Source: Colwellia maritima (GTDB taxonomy: Bacteria; Pseudomonadota; Gammaproteobacteria; Enterobacterales; Alteromonadaceae). Taken from it: 64,000 bases of DNA. How positions within the stretch are numbered: the first letter of the stretch is position 1; each line of letters begins with the position of its first letter. The notes beneath the pieces are model-generated. The model searched no databases and was not told the DNA's origin. It worked only from the letters and a program-made list of their open reading frames with translations. Where the stretch lies: positions 207,097 through 271,096 of the forward strand of contig NZ_JAKKSL010000007.1 in assembly GCF_022669015.1 (NCBI RefSeq). Direction: 5' to 3'. Made by a program: the position numbers and the translations under genes. Positions 34,401-47,858 of the stretch are shown in pieces.

Positions 34401-36129
34401 CAGCAGTTATTCTCGCAGCTGTCTTCAGCCGGACTTGAGCCGCACAATGTGATTCATCTGCTGAATCAGGGGAGGTTTAATTCCCGACCAACCAGTGAGG
34501 TATACAATTCATTCTATAGTGTGATATGGCTTGCTGCGGCACAGGCTGATAATTCTGCAAATCCGAGAGGATTCTTTATTGTTTCAAATAATACCCATAT
34601 GGTTCTAGGGACTGAGCAGATGGCTGCGGAACGTGCAATGCTAATGGCCTGCATCAGGGTTATTCCACAGGAATATCCTCAAATTTATTGTAAAAATATC
34701 GACATCGACGATAGTGAACAGGATACCTTGAAGCAGGAAACATTTGAACTATTCTATACAGAAATCAACCGGGAAACAGATGAGCGGATGATAGCTTATC
34801 GGAATGGAATGCGCCGGAAACCCACATATCAGCGAATGACTCACTCTATGGAGCAAAGATCGCTGTTGCCAAAACAAGGTGGGGTTTATCTTGTCCGGGA
34901 GGACTGGGCAGCTTTGGTCTAATGACCGCCGCCTACCTTGCCAGAAAAGGAGCAGCAACGGTCGTACTGGTTCACCGAAGTACGTTTCCCGGCCGCGAAC
35001 AGTGGGACGAATTATTAGCAACACTTGCTCATGATGAATTAACGATAATGAAAATTCGTCAGCTAAAGGCTATTGAAAAAACAGGGTGTCGGCTGAAGTT
35101 GGTTCAGGCGGAGCTTGGTACCAATTACTTATCGTTATTTCAGATTTTTGAGGATTTGGTCAAACAGTATAATCATATTACCGGCGTGATCCATACAGCC
35201 GGAATTACCGGACCTGAAACCCATTTTTCTGCAGAACAGGTGAGCATTGAATTAAGCGAAAAGATTTTTACCAGTAAAGTTGATGGCGTGAGGCACTTAA
35301 TGCAGGCTATTGAGCATTTTAGCCCTGTTTTTTGTCTGCTGACATCATCACTTTCTCCTTTTCTCGGTGGTCTAGGGCTTTCAGCCTATACCGCTGCTCA
35401 CTGTTTCATGGACATGACCGTTGCCCAGAATCATCTGAAACAGCATCTCTCATTTCAAAAGTCTCAGGCAGACTACTTGCCAACAGACGATAGCTTGTCA
35501 GAGCCGAAGCAGTCGACAATCGTGCGGACGATAAACTGGGAAGGTCGGGCACCGATGGATTCTGCTCTGTCAGACAATGCGACCGGTAATTCGGTCAGTC
35601 GCTTTTGGATGTCCGAAGAGGAAGTGGGGACATGCTTGGAGCAGGTTTTGAAAGAGCATCAACCTCATCAGGTAATTGTTGCAACAGGTGATATTGAATC
35701 CAGAATGAGACAATGGCAAAACTTTTCAAGAAATTTCAGGAAAAACCTATTGGATCACACCTCAAGTTTACGGTCGGAAACTACGGTGGAGACTGCTGAG
35801 GGCCAAAATAATGATGTCGAACACTCTAGTTATTCTTTGGATAACATTAGTGAAACATTAAGGGGTTTGGCCATTGAATTATTAGGGGTTCAATCACTAA
35901 AAGATACCGACAGTTTCTTTAATTTCGGGGGAACATCACTGACTGCATTACAATTCCGGGACGAATTCAAGAAATATTTCAGCAGCGAGTATCGATTGAG
36001 AGTTTTTATAACAGTCCTACCATTCTGGAATTGGCTCAGATCATCTATTACCAGATGGATAAAAACAAACTAAAACAAATTGAAAGTATACTTGAAGAAA
36101 TTGAAGACTTGGATGATGAGGAATATTAA
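31498..36129 (+). pseudogene. PKS module KS-AT*-KR-ACP (frameshifted)
   Basis: The ketosynthase (31530-32830) has all catalytic residues: TACSSSLAAVHLA, EAHGTGTDLGD and NIGHLDAASG. It also contains stop codons near 31803 (after DPSRD) and 31966, explained by small indels. An AT-like region follows (FPGYHQDS; then GSGIGILAAA where GHSxG is expected) and ends in the post-AT linker LPTYPFHRQKYW. The AT has Gly in place of the catalytic Ser and is shorter than usual, so it is probably inactive. A ketoreductase comes next (catalytic Ser region LLTSSLSPFLGG, Tyr in LSAYTAAH; broken near 34900 at its GxGxxG loop), then an ACP (FNFGGTSLTAL). After a break near 36005 the true C-terminus is an acidic helix ending DLDDEEY, a likely docking tail. 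Confidence 0.85.
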
Positions 36130-36130
36130 G

Positions 36131-37063
36131 ATGAAGAAGAAAATTATTATATTGAGTTTGTTTTTACCGCAATGGAATCCGTTTCAGATTTTCCCTCTAT
36201 TACCTATGTTTAAGGGTTATCTTACACACCATGATTTCAACGTTAAAACTGTAGATGCGAATATTAAGTTTTACCACTGGCTTCTATCTGAAGATTTTCT
36301 GCAGCTATTGGAGCTCCATATCAGTAGTTATGTGAAAGAAAACCCAGTGACTGGGCAGTGCCGTGAGGCTATAGAACATCTACAATCTGTGATAAGCGAG
36401 CCTAAGCAGATATTTGATCTTATTAACAGCATACGTAAAAAAGAAGTGTTTGATGATGAGCGGCAACGTAATCATATATTGAATACCTGGGAAAAATATT
36501 TGTCTTCAATCTCGACACTTTTTTCGCCAATGCAGCTCAGTTATCGCGGACTTAAATTTGATTTGCCGAAACATCCACAAGCTATCATAGATTATTGTCA
36601 GTCGGAAAAAGGAAGTCTATTCCGGCTTTTCTACTCCCACGTATTGTTTGATCAGATTGCTGATTTGGCGCCGGATGTAATAACAATCTTTATTATATCC
36701 AATGAGCAATTATTGCCTAGTTTGATTTTTTGCCACCTGATTAAACGTTTTTTTCCACAGATTCATTTATGTGTTGGTGCTCCATTACTGGTGGAGCACT
36801 TTAAAACAGCCCCCGGATTTGAACAGCTTTTGCCACAGGAGATCGATTCGCCGGTTATCGGTTATCACTTTGAACCTTTTCTTGAATTGCTACAGGCACT
36901 GGAGCATCACCGGCCGATACCGGATCACCCTTATTTGCTGCGCAATATTGATCAAGAAAAGCATAAATTAATGGCACGGGAAGCGACTTTCCCTGAAAAG
37001 GGATATCCGAAGGATTATTCGGATCTCGAACCTGCTGATTATTTCCACAATTCATCGATTTAA
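36131..37063 (+). pseudogene. B12-binding half of a radical SAM protein (truncated)
   Basis: The protein (about 311 aa) begins MKKKIIILSLFLPQWNPFQ one base after the PKS stop, with GAGG upstream, and looks like the N-terminal cobalamin-binding domain of a B12-dependent radical SAM enzyme. It ends in DYSDLEPADYF, the kind of proline/aspartate linker that normally leads into the radical SAM barrel. The CxxxCxxC barrel is absent, and no shifted frame up to 37130 contains it. The gene was therefore cut at a domain edge, probably by a deletion that also removed the beginning of the next synthetase. A free cobalamin-binding subunit is possible but less likely. Confidence 0.65.
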
Positions 37064-37129
37064 GCCGTGAATAACCGCTCATAGTTTTATTTGATTATTA
37101 AAAAAGAAAATACCGTTGTGAAAAAAATA

Positions 37130-40100
37130 TATCCCGGATACCGGATCGAATTGAAACATTAATAAGTCGCAATGCCCAAAATCATGCAGAACATGTAGCA
37201 TTGATTGCGAATGATGAAAAGCTGACCTACGGAATGCTTGAGCGTCTTTCAGATAACCTGTGTCAGGAAATCATTCAGCACCAGGCAGATATTGACCATC
37301 CGATTGCTGTCTGTCTTCCTCCTTCACCTGAATTATTCGTGAGCTTGCCGGCGATACTGAAATCAAATCATATTTTTATGTATTTGCCGCCGAATAACAC
37401 GTCGCTACAGAAACACTATTCTACATTGGCTGAGCCGAGCCTGATTATAGGAGAGCAAGAATTTCTAACTGAACCTTGTCTAGATTTGCCTGTAATATCC
37501 TGTGATTTGGCAAGGCTAGGTGATTCATTTCCCGAGATGCATTCAACGTGTATATGCCCTGATGCATCTGACCGAAAATCTCCCGCAGCGATTCTATTTA
37601 CTTCGGGAACAACAGGCTCATCTAAAGGGGTTCTTTATGATCACCGAGGACTTTTGAACCTGATCCGGCTAACGTTGGGTAATCAGGAATTAACTATATT
37701 ACAGCTAACATCGCCGCTGTTCGATGCTTTCTGGGTCGAATCACTAAATGCTTTATTGAACTGCGGGACGCTTATCCTCCCTGACAGGGATAACCTTCAG
37801 CCACAATATATTTTCAATCTGATCAGAAACTACCATGTTAATTTTATGGTGATAGTAACCTCTTTCCTGCGTACTTTTCCCGTCCGGCCAGATTGGGTGG
37901 ATCCAGGGCTGACAATATATTGTGTAGGAGAGTCCTGTTCTCCTGAGCTTGCGAATCAGTGGTCGAAGCTATGCTGTTTCTACCATGCTTATGGTGTAAC
38001 GGAAGCCGGGATTTGTTCGCACCATTATCGGGTGGATGCCACAACTCCTTCGCATAACTCTGTGCCGGTGGGCAAACAGGTCGAAAATATATATTGCTAT
38101 CTGCTCAATGAAAATATGGAACTATGTGGTGTCGATAATGTAGGGGAAATATATATCGGCGGAGATTGCATTGCATTAGGGTATTATCGACAACCGAATT
38201 TAACCGAAGAGTGCTTTGTTGCCGATCCCTTTGTAAATAGTACAAGTACAATACAGGGGCATCGTCAGAGAAAAATGTTCCGGACTGGTGATTTGGGGCG
38301 TTATGATCATAATGGCAATTTAGTTATTGTAGGGCGTCGGGATGAACAAATAAAAATTAGAGGCATCCGAATAAATTGTGACTTGCTAGAGCAGCAGCTC
38401 ATTGATATGCCCGGTGTCGAAAATGCTGCGATTGTTCCCTTAAATAATAAAACAGATATAGCCGCATTTATTTCGATTCAACACGATTTTATCTTTGAAG
38501 AAGCCGAACAGAAATATATTGATAGCCGGCAACAACTGGCAGATAACCTCGACTATCATCAGGAATATGACGATGAATTTAATATCGCCGGTTGGCATTG
38601 CAGTTACCGTAATAAGCCTATTCCTGATGTTGAAATGCAGGAACAGGTTCATCTGGCGGTAGAACGAATTTTACGGCTGAAGCCTGGTAATGTTCTGGAT
38701 ATCGGTTGTGGCACTGGCCTGCTTTTGTATAAAATTTCTCCTTTCTGCGAAGGATACTGGGCTTCTGATATCAGTGGTCAGGCTATCGATCAGATTTGCA
38801 AACGCTTGTCGGTGCCGCCTTGGATTGAAAATGTTACAACTTTGCATCAGCTGACCTACGATTTTTCAATTTTCGATTCGCAGGTATTTGACACCATCAT
38901 AATAAATTCAACTGTACAGTATTTTCCGAATATCGGTTATTTGACTCGACTGCTTGAAAGACTGTGCAAGTCAGTTGGGCAGGGACAGATTTTTATTGGA
39001 GATGTTAAACATAACCAATTACAATCTATCTTTCAATTCGACAGAATGAAACGAGACAATTCATATCATGAAATACAAGTCAGTCAGATATTTGAAGAAA
39101 TAGAAATAGACCAACCGACAGAGCAGCGAACTGTCGATAGCACCGGAATATTTTCACAGGCTCGGACAGATGATTGATTTAATAAATCATGTGCAGGTTA
39201 TGCCAAAAACAGGTAACTACGATAACGAACTCAACAATTTTCGGTATGACGTAGTTCTTCATATTCAGACACCCGAAAAGCAAGCAAAGCAGATGGAGTT
39301 TTTGCAGTGGGGCAAGGATATCGTTTCTTTGGAGCAGCTTGAAGCCTTTCTAAAGCGTTATCCCGAGAAAAATATCTGCTTGATGAATGTGCCGGATAAG
39401 CGTAAGTCAGGAGCTTTGGATTTATGGCATTACCTGATAAGCAGGACTGGTAACGAAACGGAAATACTTGCCGAAGCGATTGCATCTTTTGAAGCAGCTG
39501 ATAGAAAAAATGCGATACCTATAGAACCTGCGACTCTTATTCATATGGGAGAAGAGCTCGGTTATATTACTGAGCTGAACTGTTTGGGATGTTCGGATGT
39601 ACATCAGTTTGATATTGTTTTCTGGCAACCATCAGACTATGGTAGTCAGTTGGATTTTTCAGCTATCCGGCTGACGGAAAGACAAGATTTATCAATCCCA
39701 ATAGGGTTCGTAGATTTGTTCTCTGAACGTTTTGCAAATACTCCGTACTTTACTACTCGGGATTCATTTCTTGTTAGTCAAATGACAGCAAGGGTTGCGG
39801 AGCTGTTCGAGGGACAGTGGATGCCCCTTCAATGGGTAAAAATTATAGGACAGTTACCGCTCGGCTATACCGGAAAAAAAGACCGCAAAGCCCTTGAAAA
39901 AAAGGCTCTTATTACAACAAAAAACAAACCCAAGTATGTAAGACATTTACCGGACGGTCAGCTCTATAATCCGCAAGAAACTGACGCTGAGAAAATTCAT
40001 TCAGGCACGAATCTATTGGTAAGTAAAGAGGAGGCCCCTTCAGCACCCATACGGCAGGTTGTGATAGGCATTTGGCAAGAAGTGCTTGGTGAAGAAGTGC

Positions 40101-43100
40101 TGAATTTAGATGAAAACTTTTTTGTACTTGGCGGACATTCTCTTAAAGCTGTTCAGATTATCAGCAGGCTGAATCAAATTTATCAAAGCGATCTGAAAGT
40201 TGTTGATTTGTTGCAGAATCCTACACTTCAGGCCCTGGTTGGTATTGTTGAACGCCAATATCATCATAGGCATACTATTTTCTCTGAAACATCCCCGTTG
40301 AATACTACAACATCGGAAATACAGCTATCAGGTGTATCTGATCAAGTTATCACCAGTGATGAACTAACTGATAGTGCAAAACCAACAGTCTCTTATACGC
40401 AAAGACGTTACTGGTTTTTAGAACAACTAACTCCGGAAAGTTCTGTTTATAATCTGCCTTTACAAATACGTATTCGGGGGGCATTAGATATTTCTTGTCT
40501 GAAATATTCGCTGAAAGCAATCGGTCAGCGACACCAGGCCTTAAATACACGAATTATCCTGGATGATGATAATGATCTCATTCAACTGACAGAAGGCCCT
40601 GTGTTTGGGGAGTCACTGGAATATCAGAATATCAATCATCTTGATCATCAAAGCCAGGTCAGTTCTATCGATGATACCGTTGAACGTTTCATCAAACAAC
40701 CATTTGATTTTGCTGCCGGCCCTTTACACCGCTCGATGCTGATTCGGATTTCTGAAACAGAACATTTGTTGCTGATTACATTGCACCATATTATTGCTGA
40801 TGGATGGTCTTTGAATATTCTGCTTCGAGAGTTCCGGCATTTTTATCAAGCCCGTATGAACGGGGAAGCATGTTTACTGTCCGCACCAAAAAATCATTAT
40901 ATTTCATATAGTATATGGCAAAACCTCTGGGCCGGAAAACGATGAGGCGAAGCAACAGAAACGTTACTGGCTGCGCAAATTAAACAAAATAAATCCATTT
41001 GAACTGCCGACTGATTACCCCCGGCCAATTCCGAATAGGCATAGGGGAAAAACCTTATTTACACTTCTGGACAGCCCTAGCCTGACTGCATTAAAGAAGC
41101 TTGCTGTACAGAAGGATTGTACATTGTTTATGGTTTTAATGACTTTATTTAAGGTTTTGTTATGGCGACATGCTGATCTGGATGACCTTTCAATCGGAAC
41201 ACCGGTTGCCAACCGTCATAGGCTTTCGGATGAACAAATTATTGGCAGTTTTGCTAATACACTTGTTATTCGCAGCCTGCTCAATGAAGACTTGACGTTT
41301 GAACAAGTACTTGAGCAAGTTCGGACAAATTTGTTAGAAGCCTATCTTTATCAGGATTATCCTTTTGAAAAGCCGGTAGAAGATATTCAGCCTGAGCGGG
41401 ATTTGGGTCGTTCTCCTATTATTCAGATCTGGTTCTCCTATTTTAATACCGATCTTGACAAAGTTCTTATCGGCGATCTGGAACTGGAGGAACTGGAGAC
41501 CGGAATTTCTGGAGCTAAGTTTGATTTGTCGTTATCCCTGACAGAATCCGGTAACACACTGAAGTGTGCCTGGGAGTACAATACGGATCTGTATTGTCAC
41601 GAGACTATACAAAGGCTGTCTGAACGCCGGAGTGTTCTCATTCATGGGATTTTGTTGTCACAAACGTTAGCAATCGGTGACTACAGCATGCAATCAACAG
41701 AAACAAAGAGAATTGAAGGTCTGTTGATGCAGGAGGATGCTATTGTCGGCCATAGCTTTACTTCTGACGATAGCAGTCCTTTTTCTCTACTCCAATGTTT
41801 TGATAAATGGGCAAGTGTTTCATCATCACGTATATGCTTGATTGATGATACGCACCGACTTACCTATAAGGAAGTCACCCAAGCAGGTTAATAGCATTGC
41901 TTCTGCGCTTATTAACTTGGGCATCGTCCCTGGCATGCGGGTAGCAGTACTTTTGCCCGAAAAAATTGAAACATCTGTTGCTCTTTTATCCATTTTCCGG
42001 ATCGGAGCATGCGCTGTTCCTATCAGCTGCGATTATCCCAGTGATCGTATTCAATACATTATTAAAGATGCAGGTATTGATCTGTTGATTTACCATCAGG
42101 AGACAGCTCAGGATATTCTTGAACAACTATCATCTCATATTTTATTTTCTACATTGCAGTTAAACCGGTCGGACTTACCGGTAGCGGTAGAAGCACTAAG
42201 CAGGACTCTGTCGAATAGTGCTACGGCCTACATCATGTATACCAGTGGTACCGAAGGGTGGCCCAAAGGCGTAGAGATTACCTATCAATCCGTTAATATT
42301 CTGATACAGGCACTGGCTGAAAAGTTAAGTTTTACCGACCAGTGTAAACTGCTTTCTTGCTCTTCGGTCGGTTTTGATATTTTCATGCCGGAGTTATTGT
42401 TGCCACTGTCGGCCGGAGGGGAGCTTTATCTCGTTTCGTCCCGGCAGACACGAGATCCCGGTTGGTTGATCAATATCATGGATGCGGAGCATCCGTCTCA
42501 CATCCAGGCAACCCCGTCGTTATATCGAATGCTTGTTAATGAAGACTGGGTGCCTGAGCGTACATTAACACTGCTGTGTGGGGGAGAAATGTTGACAGAA
42601 CGGTGGCGGAAGCATTACTTCATGGCGGTGCTCGTCTTTACAATATGTATGGACCGACGGAAACAACAATTTGGTCAACTTCAGCAGAGATTTGTGAGCC
42701 ACATAATGTCACCATTGGTGAACCTGTGCCGGGTACAAATTGCTATGTTCTGGATCGACAGCAACGGCCTTTATGCAGTGGTATTGTAGGTGAACTTTAT
42801 ATCGGTGGTATGGGCGTTGCGAAAGGATATATCAACCTGCCTGGTCAGAGTGCTGAAAAATTTCTTTCTGATCCTTTCAGCAAACAAACCGGAGCTAGAA
42901 TGTACCGGACTGGAGATTTAGCGCGGGTCGATACGAATGGAAAACTTTACTTGCTTGGCAGAAAAGACGCCCAGATAAAGCTTTACGGTCACCGGATTGA
43001 ATTATCGGATATTGAAAGAAATATGGAGCGTTGTCTTACCATTGATCAGGCTTGTGTTATTTTCTTACCGGAGATACAAAAAGACAGTGGTCGTATGATT

Positions 43101-44955
43101 GCGTTCTTTACGTCGGATAAAAACGAGCATGTTAATACGGGGTTGTTAAGAAAAATGATGACCCGCTATTTACCAACCTATATGCTACCAAACCCGATCT
43201 TTCAGCTTGAAACTATGCCGCGTACAGTCCATGGTAAGCTCGATAAGAAGGCATTGTTGAGTGATTATCTGACTTTCTCCGCGCTCTGTCAGACGTTCAG
43301 GGAATATCTCCGGGAAAAACTGGTTACAAAGTTGCGTCAGTACTATTTGGGCTGAATCGCCGGGAAATATTGGAGCATACGAAATTCGTCCGGAAGATAA
43401 CTTTTTCTCTGACTTGGGAGGTAACTCTCTAATGGTTCCGCAGATAATGTCTATTATACGCTTTGGTTTTCATATGAGTCTGCCGTTGAGGACACTATTC
43501 GAATCTCCTGTACTGAAAGACTTTTGTGTTCGCATTGAAAGAGCCAGAGAAGAAGAGCCTATTATCATATCCCCGCCGGAAAACGGTTACAATAAACAAA
43601 CAGGGTGCCGTATGGCACTTTCAGTGCGTCAGCAATATATTATAAAACATATCTCCCATTCAGATATACCTGTTGATTACTATAACAGAGCATTGAGCTA
43701 TGAAATTGTGGTGGATCCAAAGACTGACCGAGATGATCTGGACCATACTACGATGAACCGGCGTATGGGGAATATTATCAGTCAATGTGAAATATTCCAA
43801 TATCGTTTGGTTAAAAATGGGGATGATGAGTTTGAGTGGTCTTATTCCAATGATACCGAGCCAGAGATTGTTTACCAGAAAATTCAGGCCAGTCAACCAG
43901 AGAATGAAAGCATTATTCCGGTATTGCAGCAACATCGGAAGAAACCGTTTGATCTTAATCGTCAAGCGCTGATACGGGTTTTACTGCTGCAACTGAGCAA
44001 TGAAAATCATTTGACAAACCGATACGTAATCCAAGTTGTTGGTCATGGGCTTGTCTGTGATAGCAGAACGCTCGAACTGGTTATACAGTACCTCTTAAAC
44101 GGGGAGGGGCTGCAACAGGTATCCGAACAGATGGCTGTTCAGTATCGCCGTTTTGTTGAGTGGATGGAAGAATGGCTGAGAGGGCCAGTCGCCCGACAGC
44201 AGAATCGATTGTTTGACCAACTGGTCGTAAACATAGGCTCGTTGTTCGACAAATATCATGGTAATAATGCACCCGACTACAACTTTATATACCAACCTTT
44301 TGCACACAGCCGCGTATTACAGCTTACACCTGAATGTCAACTTAAGATCAAAACACTGGTAGACAGAGTGGGTTGTTTGAAAGAAATTATCTATTTATCA
44401 GCTTATTTTAAACTTTTGCAAAAGTATGCAGACGTTTTAGCGGTCAAACTGCCACAGGATGATACGCAAATAGACCCTGTTTTACAGAATAATCCCGTAA
44501 CTATAGGTTGGCTGATCGATCATCGAGATTGGGCCGGGGCTGAATCTGTTGCAGGACCATTGGAAAATATTCTATTGGTACAAGCTGAGTTTGAGCAATA
44601 TGTTACGGATCAAAAACTGGTATCCTTGATATCGGACGCTTATCATCAGGCATACTTTTTAAGAGATGTCAGTAGCCGAAATTTGTTTGCCCGTCAACCG
44701 GGTGAAGTGCAAATGCTCTATGCAGCTACATTTTCATCACATTTACTTGATTCACGAGTTTACGGTAGAACCAAAAGTGAGCTAGAAGGCAAGTTACATC
44801 TACAATTTGTCAGGACAGAAGGGAAAGAGGAACGACTGGAGCTGAGGTTAAACCGGCAGATTTTTATGTTAGAAAATTTGCCTTTGCCGGCGTTTGATAT
44901 ATTGGTAAATGATTTTGAGTCAATTCTGGAAAATTTAGAGTTTGATGTATATTAG
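37130..44955 (+). pseudogene. NRPS, two modules: A-MT-PCP-C-A-PCP-terminal C (frameshifted)
   Basis: The line opens directly with an A domain (LFTSGTTGSSKG, FRTGDLG, GRRDEQIKIRG) that has no C domain before it and no clean start codon; RIPDRIETLIS is in frame but unanchored. A SAM-dependent methyltransferase (VLDIGCGTGLLL, then IINSTVQYFPNIGYL) is embedded in the A domain at 38540-39600, as in N- or O-methylating modules. Then come PCP (FVLGGHSLKAV), C (LHHIIADGWSL), A (YTSGTEGWPKG, NMYGPTETTIW, YRTGDLA), PCP (SDLGGNSLMV) and a last C-like domain (43600-44955) whose motif is GHGLVCDS rather than HHxxxDG. There is no thioesterase; the terminal domain may release the chain or be a relic. Breaks near 39170, 40945, 41880, 42600 and 43350. 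Confidence 0.82.
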
Positions 44956-44972
44956 TTGAGTTCTGTGTGAAC

Positions 44973-46593
44973 ATGAATAAGGAAACCGAAAATATGTCTA
45001 AAGTAGAAAAAAAGTTTTTTTTAAAATCGGAAGTCAGAGTCGAAGCTCTCGTTAACCAATGGTATGCCTGGTTATATACAGTTTCTCCGGCAGCAGCTGC
45101 GCGGTATTTTGTTCAACGGCAGATTCCTCTGCTCAAGTCCTATTTAAAAATGCCTAAGTTACATTCTGCGGGAGCACGTTCTTCGAAATTGGAAGGCGGA
45201 AATTTTGTAGATTTGGCGGAAGAGCATATTGACGAATGCCAGGTGTTGCTTAACGAGCTGCTTTCACAGCAAAATACGCTGAACCTTTCGGAGGCATTGC
45301 ATGATTTAAATCGTTTGCTGCAAAGTCATCCGGCAGAAAGTAGTCTAACAGATATATATCCGGCGATTCCCGAGCCTTTGAAAGGGTATGTTGAGCTGAC
45401 TTTTGATATGTTTAATAACTTGAACTACCGGTTGATAGAAGCACTATTATATCAAAGTGATTATTATCGTACCGATCGACAAAGTCTTTCTTTGGATCTC
45501 AATCAGCACACACGCGCTTTTACTTTGAGTACGCCTAGAGTAGAGTTGCCTGGGTATCATTGGCAAGTTGCTTTCAATGATGAAAGAGTTGATAAGTTAT
45601 TCCGGGCCGAAGAGGAGTCTCTTACATGGCCGGAGATCAAAACGATTCTGTCTGTCAGTGAAGAAGATGAAGAAAAAGTCCGAACATTATTTACCTATGA
45701 GCGGTCAACGAATAAAAGGGGCGCAAATATCAATAGATCTGTTCGGCAAGGGGAGTTGCAGTGCCATTACTTCGGTCATGCTTGTGTGCTGCTAGAAGCT
45801 AAGGGTAAGAGTATACTGGTTGATCCAGTTATTAGTTACTACGAGAAGACACAACCGGATAGGCTTTGTTTAGGGGATTTACCTGCACATATAGATTATG
45901 TACTTATTACTCACGGGCATATGGACCATCTCAATCTGGAAACCTTGTTGAGAATTCGATACAAAGTTGGAACAGTCGTTGTGCCTGCGACCACTAATGG
46001 ACAGCTTCAGGATCCATCCATGAAACTGATGTTGGAAAATTGCGGTTTTAACAATGTAATTGCGCTTGATAATTGTGAGTCGATTTTTTTCCTGAAGGTT
46101 TTATTCAGACCGTTCCTTTTTTCGGTGAACATGCCGATTTGAATATTCAGGCAAAATGTTGTTATTTGATTTCAATTGAAGAAATTAAGATCATGTTTGC
46201 AGCGGATACCTGTAATGTAGAACCTTCACTTTATCAGCATTTCTTCAGACAAGCAGGAAAAGTCGATTATCTCTTTGTTGGTATGGAGAGCGTAGGGGCT
46301 CCTACTCATTGGATTTATGAACCGGTTCTAGCAGAAAAATTATCAAAAACTGCCAATGAATCTCGTCGGTTGAATGGGAGTAATGCTGTTCAGGCGGAGG
46401 CTCTGGTCAAAGCACTCGGCAGCCAGAAAGTATTCATCTATGCTCTGGGGTCGAATCGTGGTTGTCACCGTTGATGGGGCTAACCCATACCGAAGACAGC
46501 GAACAGCTTCAACAAGTAAGTCGATTCATCGATAGTTTAACGCCTCAGGGAATAGATGTGAAATTACTGTTCGGAACCTGCTGCGTTTTTTAA
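44973..46593 (+). pseudogene. CmlA-like diiron beta-hydroxylase (frameshifted)
   Basis: An N-terminal helical domain of about 240 aa is followed by a metallo-beta-lactamase-fold domain with the metal motif LITHGHMDHLN (HxHxDH), a metal-binding EHAD segment (readable after a break near 46110), FAADTCNVEP, and a C-terminal GSNAVQAEALVKALG block. This two-part layout matches CmlA, the diiron oxygenase that beta-hydroxylates an amino acid while it is tethered to an NRPS carrier. Frame breaks lie near 46110 and 46450, after which the sequence continues to FGTCCVF. The start is uncertain: GTG 44967, ATG 44973 or ATG 44994, the last following AAGGA. It follows the last synthetase by 17 bases. A simple hydrolase of the same fold is the alternative. 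Confidence 0.75.
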
Positions 46594-46615
46594 TATTAGG
46601 GAAATGACCTTTATA

Positions 46616-47858
46616 TTAATTTTTTGAGGCAGGTTGATGTCGCTGATTTTTCTTTTGCAGGAGAGACAGCGACTCTAAGCCCTGTTTGATCAATTCATTG
46701 CTGAGACCGAAATCAATCAGACAGGCGACTTCATCAATGTCTGCCTTTTTTAAGCGAAGCAACATTTTTTGACAAGTAGACTGCGTACCGATAAGTGTTT
46801 TGTTTGTCAGAAAATACTGATAGATTTCATTTGCCTGCGTATTGCTGTCCCATATGTTATCTAACGTATCAGAAAGATTGCTTTCAATATACTGTTCGCT
46901 CATTCCGAGAAAATTTTTCAGATAATCTGACAGTGTATGTCGGATTTTTTCCGAAAGAATAATATTTTCAGCCTCTGTTGTATGTGAAGAAAATAAAAAA
47001 GTATGCATCATCAGCGTGACTTTGCCTTTTTTCCCTGGGTGGTATCGTTCTAAGGCGGCTCTGTAGCGACGAATATTTTTTGCACAAACCTCAAGGTCAC
47101 AGGTGATTAGTGATGTTAACACATGGATACCGAGGCGACCGGCCTCTTCAAACATCTCGCCGGTGTTAGTGGTTAACCAAACAGGAATAGACTTGTCGTG
47201 ATAAGGACGGGGATAGGTCAGGATTTCTGTGATTTGTTGTTCTCCGTTTGGTAACATTTGCTTTTGCCCACGCCATAACGATAAAACGGTTTCCATTCGT
47301 GAAAATAATTCGTGCTTTCGATGTAGATATTCTTCTGGTGCCAATACAAAGTCATTGCTGTGCCGGCCGCTAGCGAATCCGACACCTGCCCGTCCTTTTG
47401 ATAGCTGATCCACGAGAGCCCATTCTTCGGCTACCCTCAATGGGTTGTGTAAAGGAAGAACAACGCTTCCCGATCTGATCCCTATCCTGTGGGTCTGTAC
47501 TGCAATAGCAGCAGCCAGAACAGCAGGGTTGGGATGAAGCGCACCGAGGTCTAAAAAGTGCCTCTCAGGCAACCAAATTGCGTGAAAACCAGATTCATCA
47601 GCGTACCGAGCGGTTTCCAATATGAATTGATACTGATCTGCAAAATAGTCATTTGGCCGGCAGAGAAATAGAACAGACTGATTTTGATCTGCCGGTCTAC
47701 TGTACTATAACCGGATGAATGTTCGGGAGCGGTGTTGATGTGGTCAAAGTTCAATGGTATATTTTTCTCCGGAGGTTTTTTAGAAAGGCAGCTTTCTGTT
47801 TCTGGGTCAGAGTTTGATATCTTTGTTTTAATTGATGATAGGTATGGTCATTTTCCAT
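46616..47858 (-). pseudogene. Luciferase-like flavin monooxygenase of the NRPS-associated type (frameshifted)
   Basis: The main frame (46616-47620) is a bacterial-luciferase-like flavoprotein: GFHAIWLPERHFLDLG, the GSVVLPLHNPLRVAEEWALVD block, GRAGVGFASGRH and SIPVWLTTNTGEMF. This is the subgroup common in NRPS/PKS clusters, where it hydroxylates carrier-bound or released substrates using reduced flavin. Upstream, the frame must shift near 47620 (to TVDRQIKISLFYFSAG, the first beta strand) and again near 47760 to reach ATG 47858. The added N-terminus (QRYQTLTQKQKAAF) is helical and may dock to a synthetase. It is convergent with the CmlA-like gene; 22 bases separate the two stops. Confidence 0.85.
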
